This document shows positions 37,328 to 45,948 of a stretch of DNA of 64,000 nt, piece after piece (position 1 is the first letter of the stretch; each line of letters starts with the position of its first letter). Where the stretch lies: contig NZ_JAHUBR010000001.1 in NCBI RefSeq assembly GCF_025376885.1, positions 2,046,001 through 2,110,000 on the forward strand, in the 5' to 3' direction. The stretch comes from Pseudoruegeria sp. SHC-113. GTDB lineage: Bacteria > Pseudomonadota > Alphaproteobacteria > Rhodobacterales > Rhodobacteraceae. Both the position numbers and the translations under genes were made by a program. The notes beneath the pieces were generated by a model. The model saw nothing but the letters and a program-made list of their open reading frames with translations, did no database searches and had not been told where the DNA came from.

Positions 37328-38518
37328 ATGAAAAAGCTTCTTCTGGCCACCACGGCGGCCGGCCTCGTTGCCGCTGGTGCGGCTTCTGCCGAAGATGTGA
37401 AACTCGGCGTTATTCTCGGCTTCACCGGCCCGATTGAATCGCTGACCCCGGCAATGGCCGCAGGCGCCGAACTGGCGATGGCCGAAGTGACCGAGAGCGG
37501 CAAGTTCATGGACGGCGGCAAGGTCGAGCCCGTGCGCGCTGACTCCACCTGCGTGGACGCTGGCGCTGCTGCGGCCGCTGCCGAACGTCTGATCACCGCC
37601 GATGGCGTGAAGGGCATCATGGGCGCAGACTGCTCCGGCGTGACCGGCGCCGTTCTGGCCAACGTGGCCGTGCCCAACGGCATCGTGATGATTTCGCCCT
37701 CCGCCACCTCGCCCGCCCTGTCGGATGCCGAGGACAACGGCCTGTTCTTCCGCACCGCGCCCTCTGATGCGCGTCAGGGCCAGGTGCTGGCCGATGTGCT
37801 GAAAGAAAAAGGCATCATGAGCGTTGCGGTGACCTACACCAACAACGACTACGGCAAGGGCCTTGCCGACAGCTTCACCGCGGCCTTCGAGGCCGTGGGT
37901 GGCTCTGTGACCGGCACCACGGCGCATGAAGACGGCAAAGCCGACTACTCTGCCGAAGTGGGCGCACTGGCCTCTGCCGGTGGCGACGCGCTCGTCGTGG
38001 CGGGCTATGTGGACCAAGGCGGCCCCGGCGTGATCCGCGCCGCGCTCGACTCCGGCGCGTTTGATACCTTCGTGCTGCCCGACGGCATGATCGGCGCTGC
38101 GCTGGAAGAGACCTTCGGCGATGAGATCGACGGCTCCATCGGCACCGTGCCGGGCACCGAATCTGAGGGCGCCGGCATCATGATGAAGATGATCGAAGCC
38201 GCTGGTATCGAAAACGGCGATGGCCCCTACGTGGGCGAGAGCTACGACGCCGCCGCGCTGATCATGCTCGCCATGCAGGCCGCCGGCTCCACCGATGCCT
38301 CCGCCTACAAGGAGAAGATCATGGACGTCGCCAACGCACCGGGCGAGCAGATCTTCCCGGGCGAGCTGGCCAAGGCGCTTGAAATCCTTGCCGCTGGCGG
38401 GGAGATCGACTACGTGGGCGCGACGGCCGTTGAGCTGATCGGTGGCGGCGAAGCCGCTGGCGGTTACCGCGAGCTGGAGATGAAGGGTGGCGAGCTGACC
38501 ACGGTCCAGTACCGCTGA
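37328..38518 (+). CDS. livK: Branched-chain amino acid type ABC transporter substrate-binding protein
   Basis: 396 residues from the ATG at 37328 with a signal peptide (KKLLLATTAAGLVAAGAA, cleavage after ASA). The Leu/Ile/Val-binding fold is shown by VKLGVILGFTGPIESL, NGIVMISPSATSPALS and VAVTYTNNDYGKGLADSF. It is acidic, alanine/glycine-rich and codon-biased, fitting an abundant periplasmic protein. It heads a five-gene operon; a stem-loop separates it from the ATPase genes. The true ligand (branched-chain or other amino acid, amide or urea) is not set. Confidence 0.92.
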   Translation: MKKLLLATTAAGLVAAGAASAEDVKLGVILGFTGPIESLTPAMAAGAELAMAEVTESGKFMDGGKVEPVRADSTCVDAGAAAAAAERLITADGVKGIMGADCSGVTGAVLANVAVPNGIVMISPSATSPALSDAEDNGLFFRTAPSDARQGQVLADVLKEKGIMSVAVTYTNNDYGKGLADSFTAAFEAVGGSVTGTTAHEDGKADYSAEVGALASAGGDALVVAGYVDQGGPGVIRAALDSGAFDTFVLPDGMIGAALEETFGDEIDGSIGTVPGTESEGAGIMMKMIEAAGIENGDGPYVGESYDAAALIMLAMQAAGSTDASAYKEKIMDVANAPGEQIFPGELAKALEILAAGGEIDYVGATAVELIGGGEAAGGYRELEMKGGELTTVQYR

Positions 38519-38540
38519 TCCGCATCACTTGAGGAAACCG

Positions 38541-38572
38541 AAAGCAGCCCGGACATGGTTCCGGGCTGTTTT
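38541..38572 (+). terminator. Stem-loop terminator or attenuator after livK
   Basis: CAGCCCGG (38545-38552), loop ACATGGTT, CCGGGCTG (38561-38568), then TTTT; AAAG before and TTTT after extend the stem to 12 pairs with one G-U. It lies between livK and livG and would give more binding-protein message than the downstream genes. Confidence 0.7.
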
Positions 38573-38625
38573 CCATAGAGGGGCTTAGAGGTGAAAACAC
38601 CCGGGCCGCTGACGGGGGAACGCAA

Positions 38626-39408
38626 ATGATCGTCGTTGAGGACGTTCACAAGCACTTCGGGGGGTTTCACGCCGTGGACGGCGCGACGCTCACCATCGAA
38701 AAGGGCTCCATCACCGGGCTGATTGGCCCGAATGGCGCCGGAAAAACCACTCTTTTCAACGTGATCGCCGGGGTTCTTGAACCCACGTCCGGCCGCGTGA
38801 CGATGGACGGCGAGGACATCACCGGCCTGCCGCCGCATGTGCTGTTTCATAAGGGGCTCCTGCGCACTTTCCAGATCGCCCATGAGTTTTCGTCGATGAC
38901 GTGTCGGGAAAACCTGATGATGGTGCCCGGCGCGCAATCGGGTGAGACGCTATGGAACACATGGTTTGGCCGCAAACGGATCGCCGATGAAGAACGCGCG
39001 CTGCGGGCCAAGGCCGATGAGGTGCTGGAGTTCCTCACCATCAGCCATATCGCCGATCTGAAGGCGGGGCAGATTTCGGGCGGGCAGAAGAAACTTCTGG
39101 AACTGGGCCGCACGATGATGGTGGACGCCAAGATCGTGTTTCTGGACGAGGTGGGCGCGGGCGTGAACCGTACCCTGCTTTACACGATTGCCGACGCGAT
39201 CAAGCGCCTGAACGAGGAGCGCGGCTACACTTTCGTGGTGATCGAACACGATATGGATTTCATCGAACGGCTCTGTGATCCGGTAATCTGCATGGCCGAA
39301 GGCAAGGTTCTGGCCGAGGGCACTTTGGCCGAGATCAAGGCCAACGAGCAGGTGATCGAGGCCTATCTGGGCACCGGCCTGAAGAACAAAGACAAGGTGG
39401 GCGCGTGA
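38626..39408 (+). CDS. livG: Branched-chain amino acid type ABC transporter ATP-binding protein (LivG)
   Basis: 260 residues. Walker A GPNGAGKTTLFNVI, signature ISGGQKKLLELGRTMM, the LivG-type insert between them, and the BCA_ABC_TP_C tail (EVIEAYLGTGL-like: QVIEAYLGTGLKNKDK). Walker B reads IVFLDEVGAGVN, with Val where nearly all LivG proteins have Pro; the catalytic Glu remains. The H-loop VVIEHDMDFIERL is intact. It is the first of two ATPase genes in the operon. Confidence 0.93.
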   Translation: MIVVEDVHKHFGGFHAVDGATLTIEKGSITGLIGPNGAGKTTLFNVIAGVLEPTSGRVTMDGEDITGLPPHVLFHKGLLRTFQIAHEFSSMTCRENLMMVPGAQSGETLWNTWFGRKRIADEERALRAKADEVLEFLTISHIADLKAGQISGGQKKLLELGRTMMVDAKIVFLDEVGAGVNRTLLYTIADAIKRLNEERGYTFVVIEHDMDFIERLCDPVICMAEGKVLAEGTLAEIKANEQVIEAYLGTGLKNKDKVGA

Positions 39409-39456
39409 TGGCTGTGATCCAGCGGCGCGCGCTGTCGCGCGCACAGGTTTGGTGTG

Positions 39457-39500
39457 CCGGGGCGCTGCCCCGGACCCCAAGATATTTCACGAACAAAGTT
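39457..39500. repeat. Extragenic palindromic repeat between livG and livF
   Basis: CCGGGGC (39457-39463), loop GCT, GCCCCGG (39467-39473), followed by ACCCCAAGATATTTCACGAA and a short A-rich tail. From memory this resembles a dispersed Rhodobacteraceae intergenic sequence with a GGGCGCTGCCCC core followed by GGACCCC and ATATTT. A second stem (GCGCGC-GCTGTC-GCGCGC) lies just upstream, around 39426-39441. Confidence 0.5.
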
Positions 39501-39510
39501 GGGGGGCATC

Positions 39511-40224
39511 ATGGCTGAGCCTTTCCTGATCGGTGACAGCATGACGGGCGGCTATGGCAATGGCCCCGACATTCTGCACGATTGTACCATTGCCGTGGAC
39601 AAGGGCGAGATCGCGGTGATCGTCGGCCCCAATGGCGCCGGCAAATCCACCGCGATGAAGGCGGTGTTTGGCATGCTGAACATGCGCTCGGGCGCGGTGC
39701 GGCTGGATGGGGTGGATATCACCGGCCTCACCCCGCAGGCACGCGTGGCGCAGGGCATGGGCTTTGTGCCCCAGACCCAGAACATCTTCACCTCGATGAC
39801 GGTGGAAGAGAACCTCGAGATGGGGGCCTTCATCCGCTCGGATGATATTTCGGGGACGATGGCGCAGGTTTACGACCTGTTTCCGATCCTGAAGGAAAAG
39901 CGCCACCAGCCGGCGGGCGAGCTTTCGGGCGGGCAGCGCCAGCAGGTGGCCGTGGGTCGCGCGCTTATGACAAAGCCCAAGGTGTTGATGCTCGATGAGC
40001 CGACGGCCGGGGTTTCGCCCATCGTTATGGACGAGCTTTTCGACCGCATCATCGAAGTGGCGCGCGCGGGCATCACCATCCTGATGGTGGAGCAGAACGC
40101 GCGTCAGGCGCTGGAGATCGCCGACAAAGGCTATGTGCTCGTGCAGGGCGCCAACCGTTTCACCGACACCGGGAAGGCCCTGCTGGCCGATCCGGAAGTC
40201 CGCCGTTCGTTCCTGGGGGGCTGA
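39511..40224 (+). CDS. livF: Branched-chain amino acid type ABC transporter ATP-binding protein (LivF)
   Basis: 237 residues from the ATG at 39511, with a GGGGGG-type site upstream. Walker A GPNGAGKSTAMKAVFG, Q-loop FVPQTQNIFTSMTVEENLEM, signature LSGGQRQQVAVGRAL, Walker B VLMLDEPTAGVSP, and H-loop-like LMVEQNARQALEIAD (typical for LivF, which lacks the histidine). It pairs with LivG. Confidence 0.94.
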   Translation: MAEPFLIGDSMTGGYGNGPDILHDCTIAVDKGEIAVIVGPNGAGKSTAMKAVFGMLNMRSGAVRLDGVDITGLTPQARVAQGMGFVPQTQNIFTSMTVEENLEMGAFIRSDDISGTMAQVYDLFPILKEKRHQPAGELSGGQRQQVAVGRALMTKPKVLMLDEPTAGVSPIVMDELFDRIIEVARAGITILMVEQNARQALEIADKGYVLVQGANRFTDTGKALLADPEVRRSFLGG

Positions 40225-40225
40225 G

Positions 40226-41236
40226 ATGGATATCCTCAATGCAATCGTGGCCCTGGCCAACTTCGTGATCGTGCCGGCCGTGGCCTATGGCAGCCAGCTG
40301 GCGCTTGGCGCGCTTGGCGTCACGCTGATCTACGGCATCCTGCGGTTTTCGAACTTCGCCCATGGTGACACCATGGCCTTTGGCACGATGGTGACGATCC
40401 TTGTGACCTGGTGGATGCAGTCCATCGGCATCAGCTTTGGCGTATTGCCGACGGCGCTTCTGGCCCTGCCCTTCGGCATTGCCGCCACGGCGCTGCTGCT
40501 TCTGGGCACCGATCGGGTGGTGTACCGCTTCTACCGAAAGCAGAAGGCGGCACCGGTGATCCTTGTAATCGTGTCGATGGGTGTGATGTTCATCATGAAC
40601 GGGCTGGTGCGTTTCATCATCGGGCCGAATGACCAGCGGTTCGCCGATGGCGAGCGGTTCATCATTTCCGCGCGTAATTTCAAGGAGATGACGGGGCTTC
40701 AGGAAGGGCTTGCGATCCGCACCACGCAAGGCATTACCGTGGTAACAGCCATCGTGGTGGTGATTGCGCTGTTCTGGTTCCTCAACAAGACGCGCACCGG
40801 CAAATCCATGCGCGCCTTTTCCGACAACGAGGACCTGGCCCTTCTGTCGGGCATCAACCCGGAGCGCGTGGTGGCGGTGACATGGATCCTTGTGGCCGCG
40901 CTGGCGACCATCGCGGGCGTGCTTTACGGGCTCGACAAGAGCTTCAAGCCCTTCACCTATTTCCAGCTGCTGCTGCCGATCTTTGCCTCCGCCATCGTGG
41001 GCGGGCTGGGCAATCCTCTCGGCGCGATTGCGGGCGGCTTCGTGATCGCCTTCTCCGAAGTCACGGTGACTTACGCCTTCAAGAAGGTGCTCGTCTACCT
41101 GCTGCCGGAAAGCCTTGAGCCAGAGGGGCTCGTGCAGCTGATGAGCACGGATTACAAATTCGCCGTGAGCTTCGCGATCCTGATCATCGTGCTGCTGTTC
41201 AAGCCGACGGGGCTGTTCAAGGGGAAATCGGTATGA
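40226..41236 (+). CDS. livH: Branched-chain amino acid type ABC transporter permease (LivH)
   Basis: 336 residues from the ATG at 40226, one base after the livF stop. Eight to nine membrane segments; the LivH start GALGVTLIYGILRFSNFAHG and the coupling loop RTGKSMRAFSDNEDLALLSG (EAA-like) are clear, as is IFASAIVGGLGNPLGAI. It forms the inner-membrane channel with LivM. Confidence 0.93.
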   Translation: MDILNAIVALANFVIVPAVAYGSQLALGALGVTLIYGILRFSNFAHGDTMAFGTMVTILVTWWMQSIGISFGVLPTALLALPFGIAATALLLLGTDRVVYRFYRKQKAAPVILVIVSMGVMFIMNGLVRFIIGPNDQRFADGERFIISARNFKEMTGLQEGLAIRTTQGITVVTAIVVVIALFWFLNKTRTGKSMRAFSDNEDLALLSGINPERVVAVTWILVAALATIAGVLYGLDKSFKPFTYFQLLLPIFASAIVGGLGNPLGAIAGGFVIAFSEVTVTYAFKKVLVYLLPESLEPEGLVQLMSTDYKFAVSFAILIIVLLFKPTGLFKGKSV

Positions 41237-42537
41237 GCGAGATGATGAGAAACACGCTGCTGTTTGCCGCCGTTGCCGGGCTGATCGTGCTGACGGGCTT
41301 TGTGCAGAGCTGGAACTCCGCCCTGCTGATCCTCAACATGGGGCTGATCAGCGCCATCATGGCGCTGGGGGTGAACCTGCAGTGGGGCTTTGCCGGGCTG
41401 TTCAACGTCGGTGTCATGGGCTTCGTGGCGCTTGGCGGGCTGGCGACCGTGCTGGTGGCAATGCCTCCCACGCAGGAGGCCTGGGCCGCCGGTGGCCTGC
41501 GCATGATCGTGGCGCTGATCCTTGGCGCCGCGACGGTGACGGGCGCGGTTCAGGTCTATAAGCGGATGCCCAAGGGGCGCAGCCGCACGGTGGCGCTGCT
41601 GGCGATCCTCGTGGGCGGCTTCTTCATCTACCGGATGGTGTTTGACCCGGCGGCCATGGCCATCGAAGGCGTGAACCCGGCCGCAACGGGCTATCTGGGC
41701 GGGCTGAGTCTGCCGGTGCTGGTGGCCTGGCCCGTGGGTGGCTTGCTGGCGGCGGGCGCGGCCTGGCTGATCGGCAAGACGGCTTTGGGGCTGCGGTCGG
41801 ACTACCTTGCCATCGCCACGCTGGGCATTGCCGAGATCATCATCGCGGTGATGAAGAACGAGGACTGGCTGGCGCGCGGCGTGAAGAACGTGATCGGGAT
41901 CCCGCGCCCCGTGCCTTACGAGATCGACCTGCAACAGGATCCGGGCTTCGTGGAAAGCGCTTCGGGGCTTGGGCTCGATCCCGTCATCGCCTCGACGCTT
42001 TACGTCAAGCTTCTTTATGCTGGCCTGTTTGCTGCCGTGCTCGTGGTGCTGCTCGTCATGGCGCAACTGGCGCTGAAAAGCCCCTGGGGCCGGATGATGC
42101 GCGCGATCCGCGATAATGAAGTGGCGGCGGAGGCCATGGGCAAGGATGTCACCCGCAGGCATCTGCAAATCTTCATCCTCGGCTCCGCGATCTGCGGTAT
42201 TGCTGGTGCGATGATGACGACGCTCGACGGCCAGCTGACCCCGGGCACCTACCAGCCGCTGCGCTTCACCTTTCTGATCTGGGTGATGGTGATCGTGGGC
42301 GGCTCGGGCAATAACTTCGGCGCGGTTCTGGGCGGCTTCCTGATCTGGTTCCTTTGGGTGCAGGTGGAGCCGGTCGGCATCTGGTTCATGGGGGTTCTGA
42401 CCTCGGGCATGGCCGAAGACAGCGCCTTGCGCGCCCATCTGCTGGACAGTGCCGCCCATATGCGGTTGCTGACGATGGGGGTGATCCTGCTGCTGGTGCT
42501 GCGGTTCAGCCCGCGCGGGCTGATCCCTGAGCGGTAA
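41233..42537 (+). CDS. livM: Branched-chain amino acid type ABC transporter permease (LivM)
   Basis: 434 residues, overlapping livH by four bases (ATGA). Ten or so membrane segments; family features are GVNLQWGFAGLFNVGVMGFV, GLRSDYLAIATLGIAEII, the coupling loop SPWGRMMRAIRDNEVAAEAM and PLRFTFLIWVMVIVGGSGNN. Longer than minimal LivM proteins because of a segment of about 80 residues after the second helix pair. Confidence 0.93.
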   Translation: MSEMMRNTLLFAAVAGLIVLTGFVQSWNSALLILNMGLISAIMALGVNLQWGFAGLFNVGVMGFVALGGLATVLVAMPPTQEAWAAGGLRMIVALILGAATVTGAVQVYKRMPKGRSRTVALLAILVGGFFIYRMVFDPAAMAIEGVNPAATGYLGGLSLPVLVAWPVGGLLAAGAAWLIGKTALGLRSDYLAIATLGIAEIIIAVMKNEDWLARGVKNVIGIPRPVPYEIDLQQDPGFVESASGLGLDPVIASTLYVKLLYAGLFAAVLVVLLVMAQLALKSPWGRMMRAIRDNEVAAEAMGKDVTRRHLQIFILGSAICGIAGAMMTTLDGQLTPGTYQPLRFTFLIWVMVIVGGSGNNFGAVLGGFLIWFLWVQVEPVGIWFMGVLTSGMAEDSALRAHLLDSAAHMRLLTMGVILLLVLRFSPRGLIPER

Positions 42538-42557
42538 GAGGCTTGCCGGTGAGATAG

Positions 42558-42591
42558 AAAGGCCCGCGCTGGAAACGGCGCGGGCCTTTTT
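42558..42591 (+). terminator. Terminator of the liv operon
   Basis: GGCCCGCGC (42561-42569), loop TGGAAACG, GCGCGGGCC (42578-42586), followed by TTTTTATT; AAA before and TTT after lengthen the stem to 12 pairs. It lies about 20 bases after the livM stop. Confidence 0.88.
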
Positions 42592-42631
42592 ATTCGGAGC
42601 GCTGAGCGTCTGCCCGGGCGGGTGCGGAACG

Positions 42632-42680
42632 CGCCCGCCGTGGGGCGGGCGGACGCGTGCCCGTCACTGGCGTGACGGGC
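42632..42680. repeat. Two back-to-back perfect hairpins without T-runs
   Basis: CGCCCGCC (42632-42639) pairs with GGCGGGCG (42644-42651), and GCCCGTCAC (42659-42667) pairs with GTGACGGGC (42672-42680); each has a four-base loop. They lie between the liv terminator and the dimethylglycine dehydrogenase-like gene. They may be REP-like elements or leader stems; I cannot tell which. Confidence 0.45.
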
Positions 42681-42795
42681 GATCAGCTCTAAACTTCACT
42701 CTCAAAACGACACCATATGTCGCCTTCCGGCTCCCCTGCCCCCACGCCCTGCGGCACTCTGGGCCAAACACCGCCAGCAACAGGGGCCGCGCATC

Positions 42796-45222
42796 ATGAA
42801 ATCCCACGCCAAGGTTGTCATCATCGGGGGCGGCGTTGTCGGCTGTTCCGTGCTCTATCACCTCACCAAATTCGGCTGGACAGATGTTGTCCTGCTGGAG
42901 CGCAGCGAGCTGACCTCGGGCTCCACCTGGCACGCGGCGGGCGGGATGCACACGATCAACGGTGATCCCAACGTGGCGAAGCTGCAGAAATACACCGTCG
43001 ATCTCTATAAGGAGATCGAGGAGTATTCCGGCCAGAACATCGGCTTGCACATGACAGGCGGCGTGATGCTGGCGGCCACGCCGGAGCGGTTTGACTGGCT
43101 CAAGGGCATCATGGCCAAGGGACGCTATCTGGGGCTAGATGCCGAGCTGATCACGCCTTCCGAAGCGCAGGCGCTTTTCCCGCTGATGGACGCCAGCCAG
43201 TTCGTTGGCGCGCTCTATGACGAGGTCGAGGGCCATCTGGACCCTTCCGGCACCACCTATGCCTACGCGAAATCGGCGCGCAAGAACGGCGCAGAAATCT
43301 ACACCCACACCAAGGTCGAGGACATTGTGCAGCGCCCGGACGGGCATTGGCGCGTGATCACCGACAAGGGCGAAGTGATCGCCGAACATGTGGTCAACGC
43401 AGGCGGGCTCTGGGCGCGCGAAGTGGGGCGTATGGTGGGGCTGGAGCTGCCGGTACTGGCCATGGAGCATATGTATCTGCTCACCGACGACATGCCCGAA
43501 GTCATCGACTTCAATGAGAAAACCGGCAAGGAGATGCTCCATGCCGTGGATTTCGACGGCGAGCTGTACCTGCGGCAGGAACGCAAAGGCATGCTCATGG
43601 GCACCTATGAGAAGGCCTGCCGCCCGTGGTCGCCCAAACAAACGCCATGGAGCTTTGGCCACGAACTGCTGGAGCCGGATCTGGACAGGATCGCGCCCTC
43701 GCTCGAAGTTGGGTTCGAGCATTTTCCGGCCTTCGCCAATGCCGGGATCAAGCAGATCATCAACGGCCCCTTCACCTTTGCGCCGGACGGCAACCCGCTC
43801 GTGGGGCCGATCCGGGGGATGCGCGGCTTCTGGTCGGCCTGCGGGGTGATGGCAGGCTTTTCGCAGGGCGGTGGCGTCGGGCTGGCGCTGGCGAACTGGA
43901 TGATTCACGGCGATCCGGGCTTTGACGTCTTCGCGATGGACGTGGCGCGCTTCGGCGATTTCGCCACCCTCGCCTATACCAACGCCAAGGTGCAGGAGAA
44001 CTACTCCCGCCGCTTCTCGATCCGCTTCCCCAACGAGGAACTGCCTGCCGCCCGCCCCCTGCGCACGACGCCGATCTACGATGTGCTGAAAGCGGAAGGC
44101 GCGCAGTTCGGGGCCTCTTATGGGCTGGAGCAGCCGCTCTGGTTCGCGCCGGAAGGCGTGCGCGATGCGTTTTCGTGGCGGCGCTCTACCGATTTCGACC
44201 ACGTGGCGGCGGAAGCGCAGGCGGTGCGGGACAGCCTCGGGATGATGGAGATTTCAGGCTTTGCGAAATACACGGTGTCCGGCGAAGGCGCGGAAGGCTG
44301 GCTCGATCGTCTGCTGGCCTGTCGCATCCCCGCGCAGGGGCGCATGGTGCTTGCGCCAATGCTGAAGGAAGACGGCCACCTGATCGGCGATTTCACCCTC
44401 GCCAATCTGGGCGGTGGGGAGTTCTTCATCGCGGGCTCCGGCGTGGCCGAGGACTACCATATGCGCTGGTTCCAGCAGCACCTGCCCGAGGATGGCTCGG
44501 TGCAGATCACGGCGCATGGGCCGCGCCTCGTGGGGCTCTCCATCGCCGGGCCAAACGCGCGCGCCTGCCTGCAGAAGCTCACTGACCACAATCTCGACGC
44601 CGAGGCATTCCGCTTCATGGACATCGCCCGGATGGACATCGGCATGGCTCCGGCGCTTGTCGGGCGCGTCAGCTTCACCGGCGATCTGGGCTATGAAATC
44701 TGGATGGAGCCGCACCACCAACGCTACATCTACGAGGCGCTGCGGGAGGCGGGTGCGGAGTTTGGCCTGACACTCTTCGGCCTGCGCGCGCTCAACGCGC
44801 TGCGGCTTGAGAAGAATTTCGGCGGCTGGGCGCGGGAATATCGCCCGATCTATTCGCCGTGGGAAGCCGAACTGGGCCGCTTCGTGGCGCTTGGCAAGGA
44901 GGCCGATTTCATCGGCAAGGAGGCTGCCAAGGCCCTGAAGGAAGACGGCGGCAAGATGCGCCTGCGTGCTTTCGTGGTTAAGGCGACGGATGCCGATGTG
45001 ATCGGCGATGAGCCGATTTACCACGACGGCAAGGTCGTAGGCTGGGTCACTTCAGGCGGCTATGCCCATGCCTCGAAAGCCTCCGTGGCGATGGGCTATG
45101 TGCCGAAAGATCTGGCGGAGGTGCCCGAGGGCTGGGGCGTGGAGATCCTTGGCGAGATCCACGCGGCCCGCTTGCAGCGCCATCCGCTCTTTGATGCCAA
45201 TGGGGCGGCGATGCGGGGCTAG
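42796..45222 (+). CDS. Dimethylglycine/sarcosine dehydrogenase-type FAD oxidoreductase with GcvT-like domain
   Basis: 808 residues. The N-terminal half (to about 400) is a DAO-type FAD domain: VVIIGGGVVGCSVLYHL nucleotide loop, the flavin-attachment-like SGSTWHAAGGMHTING, and GFWSACGVMAGFSQGGGVG. The C-terminal half is a GcvT/aminomethyltransferase-like folate domain (SGFAKYTVSGEGAEGWLDRL, SFTGDLGYEIWMEP, GLRALNALRLEKNFGGW). Such enzymes oxidatively demethylate dimethylglycine, sarcosine or related compounds and load the one-carbon unit on tetrahydrofolate. The substrate is open. It is cytosolic and transcribed alone or with the small nucleotidyltransferase gene. Confidence 0.9.
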   Translation: MKSHAKVVIIGGGVVGCSVLYHLTKFGWTDVVLLERSELTSGSTWHAAGGMHTINGDPNVAKLQKYTVDLYKEIEEYSGQNIGLHMTGGVMLAATPERFDWLKGIMAKGRYLGLDAELITPSEAQALFPLMDASQFVGALYDEVEGHLDPSGTTYAYAKSARKNGAEIYTHTKVEDIVQRPDGHWRVITDKGEVIAEHVVNAGGLWAREVGRMVGLELPVLAMEHMYLLTDDMPEVIDFNEKTGKEMLHAVDFDGELYLRQERKGMLMGTYEKACRPWSPKQTPWSFGHELLEPDLDRIAPSLEVGFEHFPAFANAGIKQIINGPFTFAPDGNPLVGPIRGMRGFWSACGVMAGFSQGGGVGLALANWMIHGDPGFDVFAMDVARFGDFATLAYTNAKVQENYSRRFSIRFPNEELPAARPLRTTPIYDVLKAEGAQFGASYGLEQPLWFAPEGVRDAFSWRRSTDFDHVAAEAQAVRDSLGMMEISGFAKYTVSGEGAEGWLDRLLACRIPAQGRMVLAPMLKEDGHLIGDFTLANLGGGEFFIAGSGVAEDYHMRWFQQHLPEDGSVQITAHGPRLVGLSIAGPNARACLQKLTDHNLDAEAFRFMDIARMDIGMAPALVGRVSFTGDLGYEIWMEPHHQRYIYEALREAGAEFGLTLFGLRALNALRLEKNFGGWAREYRPIYSPWEAELGRFVALGKEADFIGKEAAKALKEDGGKMRLRAFVVKATDADVIGDEPIYHDGKVVGWVTSGGYAHASKASVAMGYVPKDLAEVPEGWGVEILGEIHAARLQRHPLFDANGAAMRG

Positions 45223-45254
45223 CCGAGCACCCGCGCGCCTGCTTATCTGGCCTG

Positions 45255-45848
45255 ATGGAGATGATCACCTTTTTTCCGGCTGCCGGGGCCTCCTCGCGGA
45301 TGCGCGGGGAGGACAAGCTCACTCGTGAGATCAACGGCGAAGCCCTCTTGCTCCGGCAGGTGCGGCGCGCCATGGCGGCGGGCGGGCCTGTCTGGGTCAG
45401 CCTGCCGGCGGCGGATCATCCGCGCGCAGAGGTTCTGGACGGCTTGGATGTGCGCCAGATCATCGTCGCGGACGCACAGGAGGGCATGGCCGCTTCGCTA
45501 AGGGCGCTGGCGCGCACGGTGCCGAAGGGAGCCCGTGTCATGGTGGCCCTGCCCGACATGCCCGAGATCGACACGGCGGACTTCACCGCCCTGCGTGTCG
45601 CCTCTGATGCGCAGCCAGACATGATCCTGCGGGCCGCGTCCGAGACCGGAACGCCCGGCCATCCGGTGATCTTCCCGGCGGATCTGGTGCCGGGTTTCGC
45701 CACGCTGACAGGCGACAGCGGCGCAAAGCCCATCCTCGCGCAGAACAAACCCCGCCTGCGCCTGCACCCCCTGCCCGGCCAGCGCGCGCTGACCGATCTG
45801 GACAGCCCCGAAGCCTGGGCAGCTTGGGACGCCACGCGGGACACTTAA
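45255..45848 (+). CDS. MobA/MocA-like NTP transferase
   Basis: 197 residues. The glycosyltransferase-A nucleotide-binding loop PAAGASSRMRGEDKL, the metal aspartate region MVALPDMPEID and GTPGHPVIFPADLVPGF fit MobA-like NTP transferases (MocA/PucB/CTP:molybdopterin cytidylyltransferase). These enzymes attach CMP or GMP to the molybdenum cofactor. Its target enzyme is not in the window. It lies 32 bases after the preceding gene. Confidence 0.85.
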   Translation: MEMITFFPAAGASSRMRGEDKLTREINGEALLLRQVRRAMAAGGPVWVSLPAADHPRAEVLDGLDVRQIIVADAQEGMAASLRALARTVPKGARVMVALPDMPEIDTADFTALRVASDAQPDMILRAASETGTPGHPVIFPADLVPGFATLTGDSGAKPILAQNKPRLRLHPLPGQRALTDLDSPEAWAAWDATRDT

Positions 45849-45856
45849 GACTCGGA

Positions 45857-45883
45857 AAGGCCGGCGCTGGGGACGCCGGCCTT
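45857..45883. terminator. Hairpin between convergent genes
   Basis: AAGGCCGGCG (45857-45866) pairs with CGCCGGCCTT (45874-45883) around a seven-base loop. It is placed where the rightward nucleotidyltransferase and leftward Hint gene transcripts converge, so it could serve both directions, but T-runs are short. Confidence 0.55.
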
Positions 45884-45948
45884 CAACGCGCCAGATTACC
45901 GTGAGTGGTTTTCGGCGCGTGCCTGAGTTCAGATCCGTGACCCGATCA

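Noticed and set aside
42590-42795. Glycine or other riboswitch before the dimethylglycine dehydrogenase-like gene
   Set aside because: The stems are simple hairpins; I could not find the tandem aptamer core of glycine riboswitches or another known aptamer.
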